Positions 15,205 through 23,252 of a DNA stretch of 45,738 nucleotides are shown one piece after another. Below the pieces are notes generated by a model. That model saw only the letters and a list, made by a program, of their open reading frames with translations, made no database searches and had not been told where the DNA came from. The translations under genes were made by a program, and so were the position numbers. Origin of the DNA: Peptoclostridium sp. (lineage in GTDB: Bacteria > Bacillota > Clostridia > Peptostreptococcales > Peptostreptococcaceae); the NCBI RefSeq assembly GCF_009881055.1, contig NZ_WXFG01000032.1:1-45738 (forward strand), written 5' to 3'. Positions within the stretch are counted from its first letter, which is position 1. Each line of letters begins with the position of its first letter.

Positions 15205-15750
15205 TTGACGAGGTGGAAGAGCTTCGGGCATAAGGGCGACATGACTGAGAACCTTATAGAACATGTTAACAGCATATACGAAAGAAAGGGCATGGCTTTA
15301 ATCACAAAGATGCCTGTGCCTGTAAAGGTGACTAAGATAGGCTCGGGCCGGATAGTAGAAGCTTATTTCGAAAAGAGGTCTACTGTAGATTACTACGGAA
15401 TATGCCAGGGGCACTCAATATGTTTTGATGTAAAGGAGACCGACAGGCCATATCTGCCGCTGCAGAACATACATGACCACCAGATAGAATACATGCTCAA
15501 GTTCAAAGCACAGGGAGGATTTTCATTTGTTATATGCAACTTCAAGAAAGACGGAAGATATTTTCTCATTCCAATAGAGCTCATAGAAAGCTACTGGAGA
15601 AATGCCTCCGAAGGTGGCAGAAAATCTATACCAATGGATGCCATAGATGCCAGATATGAAATACCCTCTCAAAGCGGTCTGCCTGACTATATAGTAACGT
15701 TGGGAACATACATTAATTCAGCTGCTGATGTTTCCGGTGAGGGCTGTTAG
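15205..15750 (+). CDS. recU: Holliday junction resolvase RecU
   Basis: RecU resolves Holliday junctions in Firmicutes and is a metal-dependent endonuclease of the restriction-enzyme fold. The product (181 residues) shows the family pattern: ENLIEHVNSIYERKGMALITKMPVPVKV, the catalytic core STVDYYGICQGHSICFDVKET with its aspartates, glutamate and lysine, and LPLQNIHDHQIEYMLKFKAQGGFSFVI. The start is taken as TTG 15205, because GAGGGG (15190-15195) abuts an ATG at 15196 too closely and lies 9 bases from the TTG. In many relatives recU neighbours a penicillin-binding protein gene; here it does not. Confidence 0.93.
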   Translation: MTRWKSFGHKGDMTENLIEHVNSIYERKGMALITKMPVPVKVTKIGSGRIVEAYFEKRSTVDYYGICQGHSICFDVKETDRPYLPLQNIHDHQIEYMLKFKAQGGFSFVICNFKKDGRYFLIPIELIESYWRNASEGGRKSIPMDAIDARYEIPSQSGLPDYIVTLGTYINSAADVSGEGC

Positions 15751-15812
15751 GGTATCATCTTTAGTAATAAAATCAAACAGCTCAAAAATTAAAAAATTTA
15801 GGGAGTGATTTT

Positions 15813-16043
15813 ATGAAAAAGGATGTCATAATCAGAATGCTGGAAAAAGAATTGGAGGATGTATTTGACAAGCACCCGAACAAATCAGAGTATATGAATG
15901 TTTTCAGGGAAAAGTGCGATGCAATATATGACGTGAAGATAAAGAAATATCAAACCGGCGAAAAAACATTCGATGAACTCAAAGAGAGCATAATGAGAGA
16001 GGAAAAGGACCTGCTCCAAAAGGAATATAACGTGGAATTTTAA
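15813..16043 (+). CDS. Small helical protein of unknown function (76 aa)
   Basis: The 76-residue product is highly charged and predicted to be helical throughout (MLEKELEDVFDKHPNKSEY, FDELKESIMREEKDLLQKEY); no family is recognised. GGGAGTG precedes ATG 15813 at a good distance, and a strong terminator follows, so it is likely a real gene. It lies 62 bp after recU. No cysteine cluster other than a single C25 is present, and there is no signal peptide or membrane segment. Confidence 0.6.
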   Translation: MKKDVIIRMLEKELEDVFDKHPNKSEYMNVFREKCDAIYDVKIKKYQTGEKTFDELKESIMREEKDLLQKEYNVEF

Positions 16044-16060
16044 CAATGGCTCAGTAAAAT

Positions 16061-16099
16061 AAAGGCGACACCGGCATAAACAAAGCTGGCGTCGCCTTT
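16061..16099. terminator. Bidirectional terminator
   Basis: AAAGGCGAC (16061-16069) pairs with GTCGCCTTT (16091-16099), and an inner CCGGC/GCTGG extension continues the stem. It separates the small plus-strand gene from the converging nitroreductase-like gene. Confidence 0.88.
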
Positions 16100-16113
16100 G
16101 CTCTTAAGAGGAA

Positions 16114-16998
16114 TTAAACTCTGAATTCACCTACATATGCGTATTTATCGTTTTGATATTCGAATTCCTCAAATGGGAGGAGAGACCATTCGCCTCTGAT
16201 TCCGCTGTCGTGAACCATGCCTTCGAAAAGATACATCATTATCCCGGCATCGGTCATACTTTCCTTGGAAGATGGATTTTTGACGGCTATAATAATGCGC
16301 TCATTTTGCAAAACAAATCTCCATGGTTGAAGGTTCCTTGCTGAAGGAGCATTCCTGACACGGGAAAATACATCTGCAAGCCCTCTTTGCTCCAGCTCGT
16401 CGAGGCTTATATGCTTTCCGAATTCATCCTTGAATACAAACTGATCTATTGGCAGTCTTTCGCCGCTTTTGTCGCTTTTGGATTCGGATATTTGCCTGTA
16501 GGGATTGTTTGACACGCTTGAATAGCTTGTAGACGGCACATAAACGAACTTAAACCTGGATTCCTTTTTTGGATATCCAACTGAAACGGCGTAGTTTATA
16601 TTTTTGAGCTCAGAACCGGCAAGCTCGTCCTGCAGTCTTTCCCCTGCTTTTGAAAAGTCAATCCAGCAAGTACCCAGGCCCATCTCAAAGAGTTTTTTGA
16701 TAAGCGATTGCATTGCATACGAAGCTGCAATCTGAGTCCTGTAGTTCTCGTCCTCTGTAAGAATTCCAATGTAGTGCGGGCTTTTTATCATGACTCCGGC
16801 ATAGCCTGCATAGCCGTTAAGCTTTTCAAATATTTCTGCTCCGTCTTTTAAGAATATGAATTTGACCTTAACGCTTTTTATGCTTGCTTCTATTTCGTGG
16901 GCATAATCGACAATGGTCTTTATGGTGCTCTCTGATAGCTGCTTTTGTTCATATTCACGGGCTGAATATCTCTTCTCAAGGAATTCCCTAATTAGCAC
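16114..16998 (-). CDS. Nitroreductase-family protein (TM1586-like)
   Basis: These are FMN-binding nitroreductase-fold proteins in which two half-domains are fused; their substrates are mostly unknown. The 294-residue product has FLEKRYSAREYEQKQLSE at the start, MGLGTCWIDFSKAG in the middle, and the second half begins SRVRNAPSARNLQPWRFVL, a flavin-contact motif. The start is GTG 16998 because GGGAGG lies 8 bases upstream; the open frame runs 330 bases further upstream across the promoter region and over the divergent usp gene, and is not coding. It is a single gene with its own terminator. A detoxifying or flavin-storage role is possible. Confidence 0.85.
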   Translation of the reverse strand: MLIREFLEKRYSAREYEQKQLSESTIKTIVDYAHEIEASIKSVKVKFIFLKDGAEIFEKLNGYAGYAGVMIKSPHYIGILTEDENYRTQIAASYAMQSLIKKLFEMGLGTCWIDFSKAGERLQDELAGSELKNINYAVSVGYPKKESRFKFVYVPSTSYSSVSNNPYRQISESKSDKSGERLPIDQFVFKDEFGKHISLDELEQRGLADVFSRVRNAPSARNLQPWRFVLQNERIIIAVKNPSSKESMTDAGIMMYLFEGMVHDSGIRGEWSLLPFEEFEYQNDKYAYVGEFRV

Positions 16999-17176
16999 AA
17001 TAATTACCTCCCATACTGTAGTTGTTTGTATTATGCTTACAAAAAAATTTATACCACAATTCAGTGTGAAATAAATAAAATTACAAGATGTTTTATAAAT
17101 ACATTGCTTTATAAGGGGTATATTAATGATGTAGACTGCAAACCGCTTTGAATAATTGGACAAGGGGGAATTTATC

Positions 17177-17596
17177 GTGAAGAAAATTCTAGTTCCGGTT
17201 GACGGATCAGAGGCATGCGCTGCCATATATGACCATGCAAAGTTTTTCGCTGAAAAACTGGGAGCCGAGGTATTAATACTCAATGCCCAGGATGAACGTC
17301 CTGCGGGATATGCGGGCGTTGACTTCAAACGCGTAGGCGATGAAAAGCTTCAAAAGAACGGTGAAGCTATTGTAGAGCAGGCGAAAAAATATTTTGAGGG
17401 AGCAGGTCTTAAGGTCGAAACACGGGTAGTATTTGAAGATGCGGCATCTGCCATAATAGACACCGCTGAAAATGAAAAGTGCGACATGATAATAATCTGC
17501 ACTCATGGAATGTCAGCGGCAAGAAGATTCCTTATAGGTTCTGTAGCAAACAAAGTTGTACACCATGCAACAGTTCCTGTGCTTGTAATAAGGTAA
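17177..17596 (+). CDS. Universal stress protein, UspA family
   Basis: The 139-residue product starts KKILVPVDGSEACAAIYDHA and ends with the ATP-binding pattern G-2x-G-9x-G(S/T) in THGMSAARRFLIGSVANKV followed by TVPVLVI; these are the two hallmarks of UspA proteins that bind ATP. GTG 17177 is preferred because AAGGGGG lies about 8 bases upstream. It stands divergent to the nitroreductase-like gene with about 180 bp between them, a spacing that holds two promoters. Function in stress or energy limitation is inferred from the family. Confidence 0.93.
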   Translation: MKKILVPVDGSEACAAIYDHAKFFAEKLGAEVLILNAQDERPAGYAGVDFKRVGDEKLQKNGEAIVEQAKKYFEGAGLKVETRVVFEDAASAIIDTAENEKCDMIIICTHGMSAARRFLIGSVANKVVHHATVPVLVIR

Positions 17597-17683
17597 ACAA
17601 TCTATTATATTGTACATTAAATCTCCTGTGGGATTGATTATCTGCAGGAGATTAATATATATTGAAGGGGGGAGAGGGGATAG

Positions 17684-18592
17684 ATGCTAGCTAACAGTCT
17701 AGAGGAGATAGTGGACATTGAAAAAATCGGAGATATATCAAGCATGGATATGAATTCGCTAATGGAGCTTGCCAAAAATGAAAGAAAGCTTCCTGCTAAC
17801 GGCGATATTAAAAAAGTATTGGTCTTGGCCATAGATATTCAAAACGATTTCATGGAAAATGGAAGTCTGCCTGTTGCAGGTTCACACAAGGATGTTGAAA
17901 ATCTCATAAAATTCATATATAGCAATGCGGGCAGTATAACTTCCATAATAGCATCGCTGGATACCCATACTGCATATCAGATATTTCATCCATGCTGGTG
18001 GACCAATTCAAGCGGCGATAATCCCAAGCCGTTTACTTTCATATCAAGCAAGGATATAGAAGGCGGAATCTGGGTTCCTGTAAGGCACAAGGAGCACAGC
18101 ATAAGGTATGTCAAATATCTAGAGGAGAATTCGAGGAAAAGCCTCATAATATGGCCGTACCATTGCATGCTCGGCACGACCGGTCACTGTCTCGAGGCTC
18201 AGTTCTCGAAAATGGCTTACTATCACTCTATGGTCAGGGATTCGAATTTTGAAATAATTGTCAAGGGCACGAGCCCCACAAGTGAAATGTACGGTATATT
18301 CAGGCCTGAATACGATGAAGGCTTTGAATTTGAAACAACACTGCTTGATAAGCTTGCAGGCTACGACATGGTTATAATTGGCGGAGAGGCAAAGTCGCAC
18401 TGCGCGCTCGAATCGCTCTCTCAAATATGCGAATACTACAAAGACAGCAGGAATGTAACAGAAAGGATATACCTGCTTGAAGATTGCACAAGCAGTATAA
18501 GCGGATTCGAACAGGATACTGAGGCGGCGCTTTTACAGATGGAAGGGCTTTATGGAATCAAGAGAGTCAAGTCCACAGAATTGGTAATATAA
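17684..18592 (+). CDS. Isochorismatase-superfamily cysteine hydrolase, nicotinamidase-like
   Basis: This superfamily hydrolyses amides such as nicotinamide with a D-K-C triad. Here D51 (AIDIQNDFM), K194 (IIVKGTSP) and C240 (GGEAKSHCALESL) give the triad, and D93/H95/H102 (SLDTHTAYQIFHP) fit the metal site of nicotinamidases; the PYHCMLGTTGHCLE loop is also typical. The product is 302 residues, about 90 longer than nicotinamidase PncA; about 40 residues are an N-terminal helical extension and the rest are insertions, including DNPKPFTFISSKDIEGG after the metal site. ATG 17684 has GGGGAGAGGGG upstream. Nicotinamidase itself is plausible but not proven. Confidence 0.85.
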   Translation: MLANSLEEIVDIEKIGDISSMDMNSLMELAKNERKLPANGDIKKVLVLAIDIQNDFMENGSLPVAGSHKDVENLIKFIYSNAGSITSIIASLDTHTAYQIFHPCWWTNSSGDNPKPFTFISSKDIEGGIWVPVRHKEHSIRYVKYLEENSRKSLIIWPYHCMLGTTGHCLEAQFSKMAYYHSMVRDSNFEIIVKGTSPTSEMYGIFRPEYDEGFEFETTLLDKLAGYDMVIIGGEAKSHCALESLSQICEYYKDSRNVTERIYLLEDCTSSISGFEQDTEAALLQMEGLYGIKRVKSTELVI

Positions 18593-18595
18593 AAA

Positions 18596-18622
18596 CAGCA
18601 GGCTATGCCTGCTGCTATTTTT
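18596..18622. terminator. Bidirectional terminator between converging genes
   Basis: CAGCAGGC (18596-18603) pairs with GCCTGCTG (18607-18614) with a 3-nt loop, a T-run to the right and an A-run to the left. It overlaps the stop codon of the minus-strand activase gene. Confidence 0.88.
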
Positions 18623-19391
18623 TTGCAGAGTTATATGCAATCACAGCTGCGCCTAGAGCGCCTACTATCTGGGAGTGCTCCGAAACAAACAGATGAGTTC
18701 CGATTTTTTCCTCAAGAACCCTTCTTGCGGTAATACACTTTGCCACGCCGCCAGTAAACGAAACTTCACGGGTCAACGGAATTTTGCTCATAAGAGAAGA
18801 AGCTCTGTTTGATATTGAATGAATAAGACCAAGCAACACGCTTTTTTTGTCTATTCCCTTTGCAAGCAGGCTTATGACCTCCGATTCGGCAAAAACAGTA
18901 CACATGCTGGATATAGGCTGAGGCTTGACGCTCTCATCAATCATGCTGTCGAGCTCTGCAATGTCGACACCAAGTGTTGCAGTCATGACCTGGAGGAATC
19001 GGCCTGTTCCGGCAGCGCATTTGTCGTTCATTGAAAAATCAAGCACATTGCCAGATTCGTCAACGCTTATTACCTTGCTGTCCTGTCCTCCGATGTCTAG
19101 TATAGTTCTTGTATTTGCGTTAAGGAAATGGGCTCCCTTGGCATGACATGTAATTTCAGTCACAGCCTTGTCCACGAAAGGCATAGAAATTCTTCCATAT
19201 CCGGTTCCTATAATTTTTTTGACATCATCTCTGCTTACGCCGCTTTTTTTCAGAAGCAGCTCAAGCACTTCGCAGGAGGCGTCCTTTGGGCTCCATCCGG
19301 TAGGTATAAGAGCGGTTTCCACTATTTCCCCGTTAAAAAGAACTCCCTTTGTAGCCACCGATCCAGCGTCAATTCCAATAGAGTAAAACAT
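18615..19391 (-). CDS. ATP-dependent activase of a 2-hydroxyacyl-CoA-dehydratase-like protein (BcrAD/BadFG family)
   Basis: These ASKHA ATPases carry one [4Fe-4S] cluster per homodimer and push low-potential electrons into a partner iron-sulfur protein. The 258-residue product shows the two phosphate motifs IGIDAGSVATKG and LDIGGQDSKV, the cluster cysteines C125 (NDKCAAGTGRFL) and C164 (ISSMCTVFAESEV), and the adenosine motif SFTGGVAKC. The length is typical. GAGGAGG lies upstream of ATG 19391. It lies downstream of DUF3343 and the double-cubane-type protein on the same strand, separated by a terminator-like hairpin, so it is the probable electron donor to that protein, as YjiL is to YjiM. 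Confidence 0.93.
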   Translation of the reverse strand: MFYSIGIDAGSVATKGVLFNGEIVETALIPTGWSPKDASCEVLELLLKKSGVSRDDVKKIIGTGYGRISMPFVDKAVTEITCHAKGAHFLNANTRTILDIGGQDSKVISVDESGNVLDFSMNDKCAAGTGRFLQVMTATLGVDIAELDSMIDESVKPQPISSMCTVFAESEVISLLAKGIDKKSVLLGLIHSISNRASSLMSKIPLTREVSFTGGVAKCITARRVLEEKIGTHLFVSEHSQIVGALGAAVIAYNSAKK

Positions 19392-19427
19392 TATTACTAG
19401 ACCTCCTCAAATTATGGAAAAAAACAT

Positions 19428-19463
19428 AGATACACCATGATATTATTAAAGCATGGTGTATCT
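19428..19463 (-). terminator. Intercistronic terminator-like hairpin upstream of the activase gene
   Basis: AGATACACCATG (19428-19439) pairs perfectly with CATGGTGTATCT (19452-19463). On the minus strand the stem is followed by TATGTTTTTTT, so it should terminate part of the transcription coming from the double-cubane and DUF3343 genes and lower activase expression. Confidence 0.78.
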
Positions 19464-19468
19464 ATAAA

Positions 19469-19732
19469 TTAAAAGTCAAAAAATCTTTTTTTAGATTGCT
19501 GCCTTATCGTGTGAATTCCATCCGCCTTTATGCTTGGGTTTTCAGACAGTATTCTCTCAACGTCTTCAACATCTGCCGAACTTATCATAATCGATATGCC
19601 GCAGCATGAGCTGAGCTCCCTTGGAGTTGGGCTTATAGCATATTTAATCCCGTTTTCCTTGAGTTTTTTTTCAAGCGACAAGCCATGCATATGAGAAGGA
19701 AAAAGCACGAAAGACTTGGATTCTGCTTCCAT
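19469..19732 (-). CDS. DUF3343 protein, putative small sulfur/selenium-carrier-like
   Basis: The 87-residue product matches DUF3343 by its pattern: FVLFPSHMHGLSLEKKLKENGI, then ISPTPRELSSCCGISIMI with a double cysteine, and a C-terminal acidic helix. The family is annotated as a putative Se/S carrier-like group but its biochemistry is unsettled. Its stop is just before the intercistronic hairpin, and its start is 19 bp after the 2-hydroxyacyl-CoA-dehydratase-like gene, so it is co-transcribed. This position is common for DUF3343 and suggests a link to cluster handling or electron supply of that protein. Confidence 0.82.
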   Translation of the reverse strand: MEAESKSFVLFPSHMHGLSLEKKLKENGIKYAISPTPRELSSCCGISIMISSADVEDVERILSENPSIKADGIHTIRQQSKKRFFDF

Positions 19733-19751
19733 TTTACAGCCACCTTGATTT

Positions 19752-21029
19752 CTATTTGTTGCTTATCATCTCGAAGAAAGCTTCGAGCCTAGTTTTTATT
19801 TGTCCTGCATCTTCAAGACCATAGTCTGATTCTATGTTTATAACAGGTATGTTCTCTTTTGCAAGAGCATCTTTTACAGCCTTAAATTCAGCAGCATAAG
19901 TAGTGCAGAATGGAAGCGTGTAGTATACAACGCCGTCAGCCGCATACTCCTTGTAGAGTCTTATTATATCGTCAATTCTTGAAGTGTTCGGCGTAAAGCA
20001 TGCGCAGTTAGTCTTGAGGTATCTGTCTGCCAGTATCTTGTAGTGGTCTTCAAGGGTAGCAGCAGACTCGTCAACAAGGTTCTGGAAGTATTTCACACCT
20101 GTGCAGGTTTCCTCTGCAACCACAGCCCCGCCGCTTGTCTCTATTATGTGATGAAGTTTCCAGTTAGGTATAGCCATTGGAGTGCCAGTTATAAGTATTC
20201 TTGGCGCCTTTTTGTCAAATACGCCGTTGCCTTCTTCTATTCTTTTTTCAAGCTCGTCGCAGAGCTGATTAGTCATTTGAGTGAATCTTGCAGGGTCATC
20301 ATAGAATGCAATTTGAGTTACAAGTAGTGCGTCTTTTCCGCTTATTGGAGGATTGGCCACTTTTCTTGTTTCATAAAGTCTTTGGAGAGCTCTTCTCTTG
20401 TCATTAAGCAGCTTAGTAGATTCGCTAAGTTTTTCAGCAGTTACCTCAACGCCTGTTAGCTCTTCCACTCTTTCCTTGAACAGTTTTATTTCGCCCTGCC
20501 AGTTTATGTAGTCCTGCTCCCTTTTCATGCTTGAAAGATTCATAACATGTATAGGAGTGTACTCTGCGAAAGTCTCCCAAAGCTTCTTTTTAGCATCGCA
20601 AGTAGTCTCGCCAACGAGCATGTCGCATGATTTGAAGTATGGACATGTGTTTCCAACAAGTGCTCCGGCTGCGGCTTTTACTAGCGGACATGTATTTCTT
20701 GGCACGACTTTTTCACCGTCTGGATGCCAGAATTCAGAACCGGCACAAAGGCCGACGCTTGCAGCGTTTGCAGCTACAATTATTTCATCAGGCACGTATA
20801 CGCAGAATGTTCCTACTACCTTTCTTCCGTCTTTTCTCATGTCAGCAAGCTCTTGAACCCTGAGCCCGTGGATTTCAGATACGACGAAGTTGTAGTAGTT
20901 CATGCCTTCAGGCCTGTTTTCTTGCTGCATGTATATTTCACCGTAAAATTCAGGCAGAACAGCGCAAAGCTGGTCGTGTTTTTCCAAGTCAATGTCAAGT
21001 GATGTCCAAAGCTCTTTGTAATCAGCCAT
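19752..21029 (-). CDS. Double-cubane-type 2-hydroxyacyl-CoA dehydratase-family protein (YjiM/DCCP-like)
   Basis: The protein belongs to the family of the dehydratase component HgdB/BcrC, but here a single 425-residue chain stands without the alpha/beta partner. Such single-chain members carry a double-cubane [8Fe-9S] cluster and reduce small molecules with electrons from an ATP-driven activase. Many conserved cysteines are seen: C76 (VVGTFCVYVPDE), C95, C114 (RNTCPLVKA), C129 and C135 (NTCPYFKSCD), C144, C309 (EETCTGVKYF), C342/C344 and C375. The VVGTFCVYVPDEIIVAA segment is typical of this group. GGAGG lies before ATG 21029. It heads a minus-strand operon with DUF3343 and the activase. The physiological substrate is unknown. 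Confidence 0.88.
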   Translation of the reverse strand: MADYKELWTSLDIDLEKHDQLCAVLPEFYGEIYMQQENRPEGMNYYNFVVSEIHGLRVQELADMRKDGRKVVGTFCVYVPDEIIVAANAASVGLCAGSEFWHPDGEKVVPRNTCPLVKAAAGALVGNTCPYFKSCDMLVGETTCDAKKKLWETFAEYTPIHVMNLSSMKREQDYINWQGEIKLFKERVEELTGVEVTAEKLSESTKLLNDKRRALQRLYETRKVANPPISGKDALLVTQIAFYDDPARFTQMTNQLCDELEKRIEEGNGVFDKKAPRILITGTPMAIPNWKLHHIIETSGGAVVAEETCTGVKYFQNLVDESAATLEDHYKILADRYLKTNCACFTPNTSRIDDIIRLYKEYAADGVVYYTLPFCTTYAAEFKAVKDALAKENIPVINIESDYGLEDAGQIKTRLEAFFEMISNK

Positions 21030-21414
21030 TGTAAATAATCCTCCTCGAAAATAAAAATAAAAGAAATATTAAGGCTCTGCATAATACAGAACCTTCAGAA
21101 AAATAGTGAAAAGATGGTGTTTGTTTGACGGTTTAAGAACGGCAAATGTCCTTAATGAATAGTGTACATCATGAAATGAATTTTGTTTATAAATATAAAA
21201 AAAAGTAATGAATAAATATTTTCGATAAAAAAAACAAATACAAAATTCAAAAAGAAGGTATTGGGGTGGGTGTGTGAAATGACATAGACTATGAATATTC
21301 TAGGGTTTGGTATACATACCATAGGCTGGTATTGGCGGATAAAACTGCGTTTCGCAACTCGTTTTCACGAATAGGCGTGTATAAAAATACGAAAGCTCCG
21401 GAAGCGACGCGAAA
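21030..21414. other. Intergenic region between double-cubane operon and rnpB
   Basis: This roughly 385-bp region holds the unassigned minus-strand promoter of the double-cubane operon. Nothing in it was recognised as an RNA gene or riboswitch. It contains short hairpin-capable words such as TGCGTTTCGCA (21346-21356) and GGTATACATACC (21309-21320), too small to interpret. Confidence 0.5.
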
Positions 21415-21443
21415 TTGACAACGAGCATCAAGGATGATATACT
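21415..21443 (+). promoter_or_regulatory. Sigma-A promoter of rnpB
   Basis: TTGACA (21415-21420) and TATACT (21438-21443) are exactly 17 bp apart. The predicted start is close to the 5' end of the RNase P RNA at about 21455. Confidence 0.9.
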
Positions 21444-21459
21444 AGTTTAGTTAAATATG

Positions 21460-21810
21460 GTGAGTAAGCTGGATAGTCGCGGATGCCTTTGGCAGACGAG
21501 GAAAGTCCGAGCTCCGTAGGGCGAGGGTGCTGGGTAACCCCCAGTGGAGGCGACTCTAAGGATAGTGCAACAGAGAGATACCGCCAGAAGGTTTCGGCCT
21601 TTTGGTAAGGGTGGAAAGGTGAGGTAAGAGCTCACCAGCGGTTAGGTGACTAACCGGCTATGTAAACCCCATCCGGAGCAAGACCAAGTAGGGACTCAAA
21701 AAGGGGGCTGCCCGTCCCTGTCCCGGAGGTAGGTCGCTTGAGCCTTATGGTAACATAAGGCCTAGATAGATGACTATTCAAGACAGAACTCGGCTTATAG
21801 GCTTACTCAC
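21460..21810 (+). ncRNA. rnpB: RNase P RNA, type A
   Basis: RNase P RNA is the catalytic subunit that removes 5' leaders from tRNA precursors. The 351-nt sequence has the conserved GAGGAAAGTCCGAGCTCC, GTGCAACAGAGAG, GGTAAGGGTGGAAAGGTG and ACAGAACTCGGCTTATAG blocks. The closing P1 helix pairs GTGAGTAAGC (21460-21469) with GCTTACTCAC (21801-21810). The overall order matches the ancestral A type (E. coli-like) rather than the B type of Bacillus; clostridia of this group usually carry A type. It is preceded by a consensus promoter and followed by a terminator. A 62-codon frame inside it is chance. Confidence 0.97.
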
Positions 21811-21828
21811 TCTAATAATTTGATCAAG

Positions 21829-21857
21829 ACATCGCTTTTAATGGCGGTGTTTTTTTG
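21829..21857 (+). terminator. Terminator of rnpB
   Basis: CATCGC and GCGGTG (with one G-T pair) form a stem at 21830-21849, followed by a run of T. The ISL3-family element begins 21 bp further on. Confidence 0.78.
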
Positions 21858-21878
21858 TTGTTTTTGCTAGCTTGAACT

Positions 21879-21899
21879 GGGTTCTTTCCGCAGTTAGTT
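21879..21899. repeat. Left terminal inverted repeat of the ISL3-family element
   Basis: The 21-bp repeat matches the reverse complement of the right repeat with one C/T difference at the thirteenth base. Confidence 0.88.
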
Positions 21900-23252
21900 G
21901 AATTTGCTATTTAAAAAAATCTTATGTCGCAACATTTGAAATCCACAGCGTCCATACATTATTCTTTTAATCACTTTTATTTTATTGATGGTACCTTCTG
22001 CAAGGCCGTTACTATATTGATATATGATAGAATTTTTTACAGCCTCGATGTCAGTTTCAATACCTGAAATAAAACAGTTGATCTCACTGATGCCAAATGT
22101 GCTAGCATCGGCAATCCAGATGTCAAGTTCCTCAGGCTTCTTGGAAAATAGTAGTTGTTTGAATGATTTTATAATCTGATAGATCTTCTGTACCTCAGGG
22201 TGAATTTTGTACACTTCCTCAAGGTATTCATTTTTCAATGTATCCACTTTGGACACATCTTTGTATAGAAGTGATATCAGATCTCTTCTATTTATTCTGA
22301 CTTTCTCGTCGGAGCTTAATTGCTGTGCTTCACCAATGCTATATTCATGTAGTAACTTTCGAATGATGGCGCTTGAGCCCATGTAGCCTTTTTCTTTGAT
22401 TTGGTTCATTATTTTTACAGAAGACTGACCCTTTGCGGCTAGCGCCAGTATTTCTTCCTTGTATGGATCAAGCTTGCTTCCCCTATGCAAACCTTTGAGG
22501 CCGTGACGTCCGGATGGATCGGCGGTCTTGTATCTTCTTACTGTTCTTTCGCTGATGCCTAAAATCTCAGATGCTTTTGTTGTTGAATATCCATCTGCCA
22601 GCAATTTCTTAGCCTGATTTATCAATTCCGCCTTGAGACTTTCTTTTTCATTAGCAGAGTATCTCTTCGCTAGCATAACGTTAATATATTTGTCCTTATG
22701 ATCTTCCTTGATTTTCTCATACGCCATAACCGTCTTGTTTCCGATTCTTAGCAATTCACATACTTGATTTATAGTATAACCGTCTCGTCGCATTAGCTGA
22801 ACTGATTCAATGAGCTCCCATTTTGTTCTATGATGGTATTTTCCGCGCATACTTGGAATATCCGTAGTTTCATAACTTACTGATGCAGGTGCATTTATTA
22901 ACACATTTCCTGGCAATGTCCTAACCAAGTATTTTTTCGCATATTCTGTCAAGTTTTTTAGTATATGAAACCGGTCACTTACTTGAATGCGATCAAATCC
23001 GGAATCAGCAATGGCTTTGGCATAGGCTCGCGAACCATCCCTGCTAACGATTTTGATGTCAGGGAATGTGCTAAGCCATTTTACAACGTCTGCGCTGTCG
23101 CGCGAATCAAGGATATCCACTACTTTCCCATTTTCTGCGTTGATCATGACCGTTCCATACCGTTGACCTTTTTTTAAAGCAAAATCATCAATGCAAATTA
23201 TGCGGACACCTTCCCTAACAATTTTCAGACCCCTTTTTTTAGAAGTTCGCAA
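21894..23252 (-). CDS. ISL3-family transposase, C-terminal frame (DDE domain)
   Basis: This frame holds the catalytic DDE domain of the transposase: the first aspartate in IICIDDFALKKGQRYGTV, the second in IVSRDGSRAYAKAI, and the glutamate in NGLAEGTINKIKVIKR near the C terminus. Between them lies an inserted region with two helix-turn-helix-like segments (GYTINQVCELLRIGNKTV, GYSTTKASEILGISERTV), as in longer ISL3 members. It has no convincing ribosome site, and its first residues overlap the end of the upstream frame, so it is probably read by a -1 shift at A AAA AAA (23240-23234). The last codons run into the left inverted repeat. Confidence 0.88.
   Translation of the reverse strand: MRTSKKRGLKIVREGVRIICIDDFALKKGQRYGTVMINAENGKVVDILDSRDSADVVKWLSTFPDIKIVSRDGSRAYAKAIADSGFDRIQVSDRFHILKNLTEYAKKYLVRTLPGNVLINAPASVSYETTDIPSMRGKYHHRTKWELIESVQLMRRDGYTINQVCELLRIGNKTVMAYEKIKEDHKDKYINVMLAKRYSANEKESLKAELINQAKKLLADGYSTTKASEILGISERTVRRYKTADPSGRHGLKGLHRGSKLDPYKEEILALAAKGQSSVKIMNQIKEKGYMGSSAIIRKLLHEYSIGEAQQLSSDEKVRINRRDLISLLYKDVSKVDTLKNEYLEEVYKIHPEVQKIYQIIKSFKQLLFSKKPEELDIWIADASTFGISEINCFISGIETDIEAVKNSIIYQYSNGLAEGTINKIKVIKRIMYGRCGFQMLRHKIFLNSKFN

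Noticed and set aside
16999..17328. Upstream extension of the nitroreductase-like frame
   Set aside because: It crosses the divergent usp gene and promoter region; GGGAGG before GTG 16998 fits the family start.
21030..21414. Possible extra small RNA upstream of rnpB
   Set aside because: Only short hairpins are present, with no promoter-hairpin-terminator unit that could be defended.
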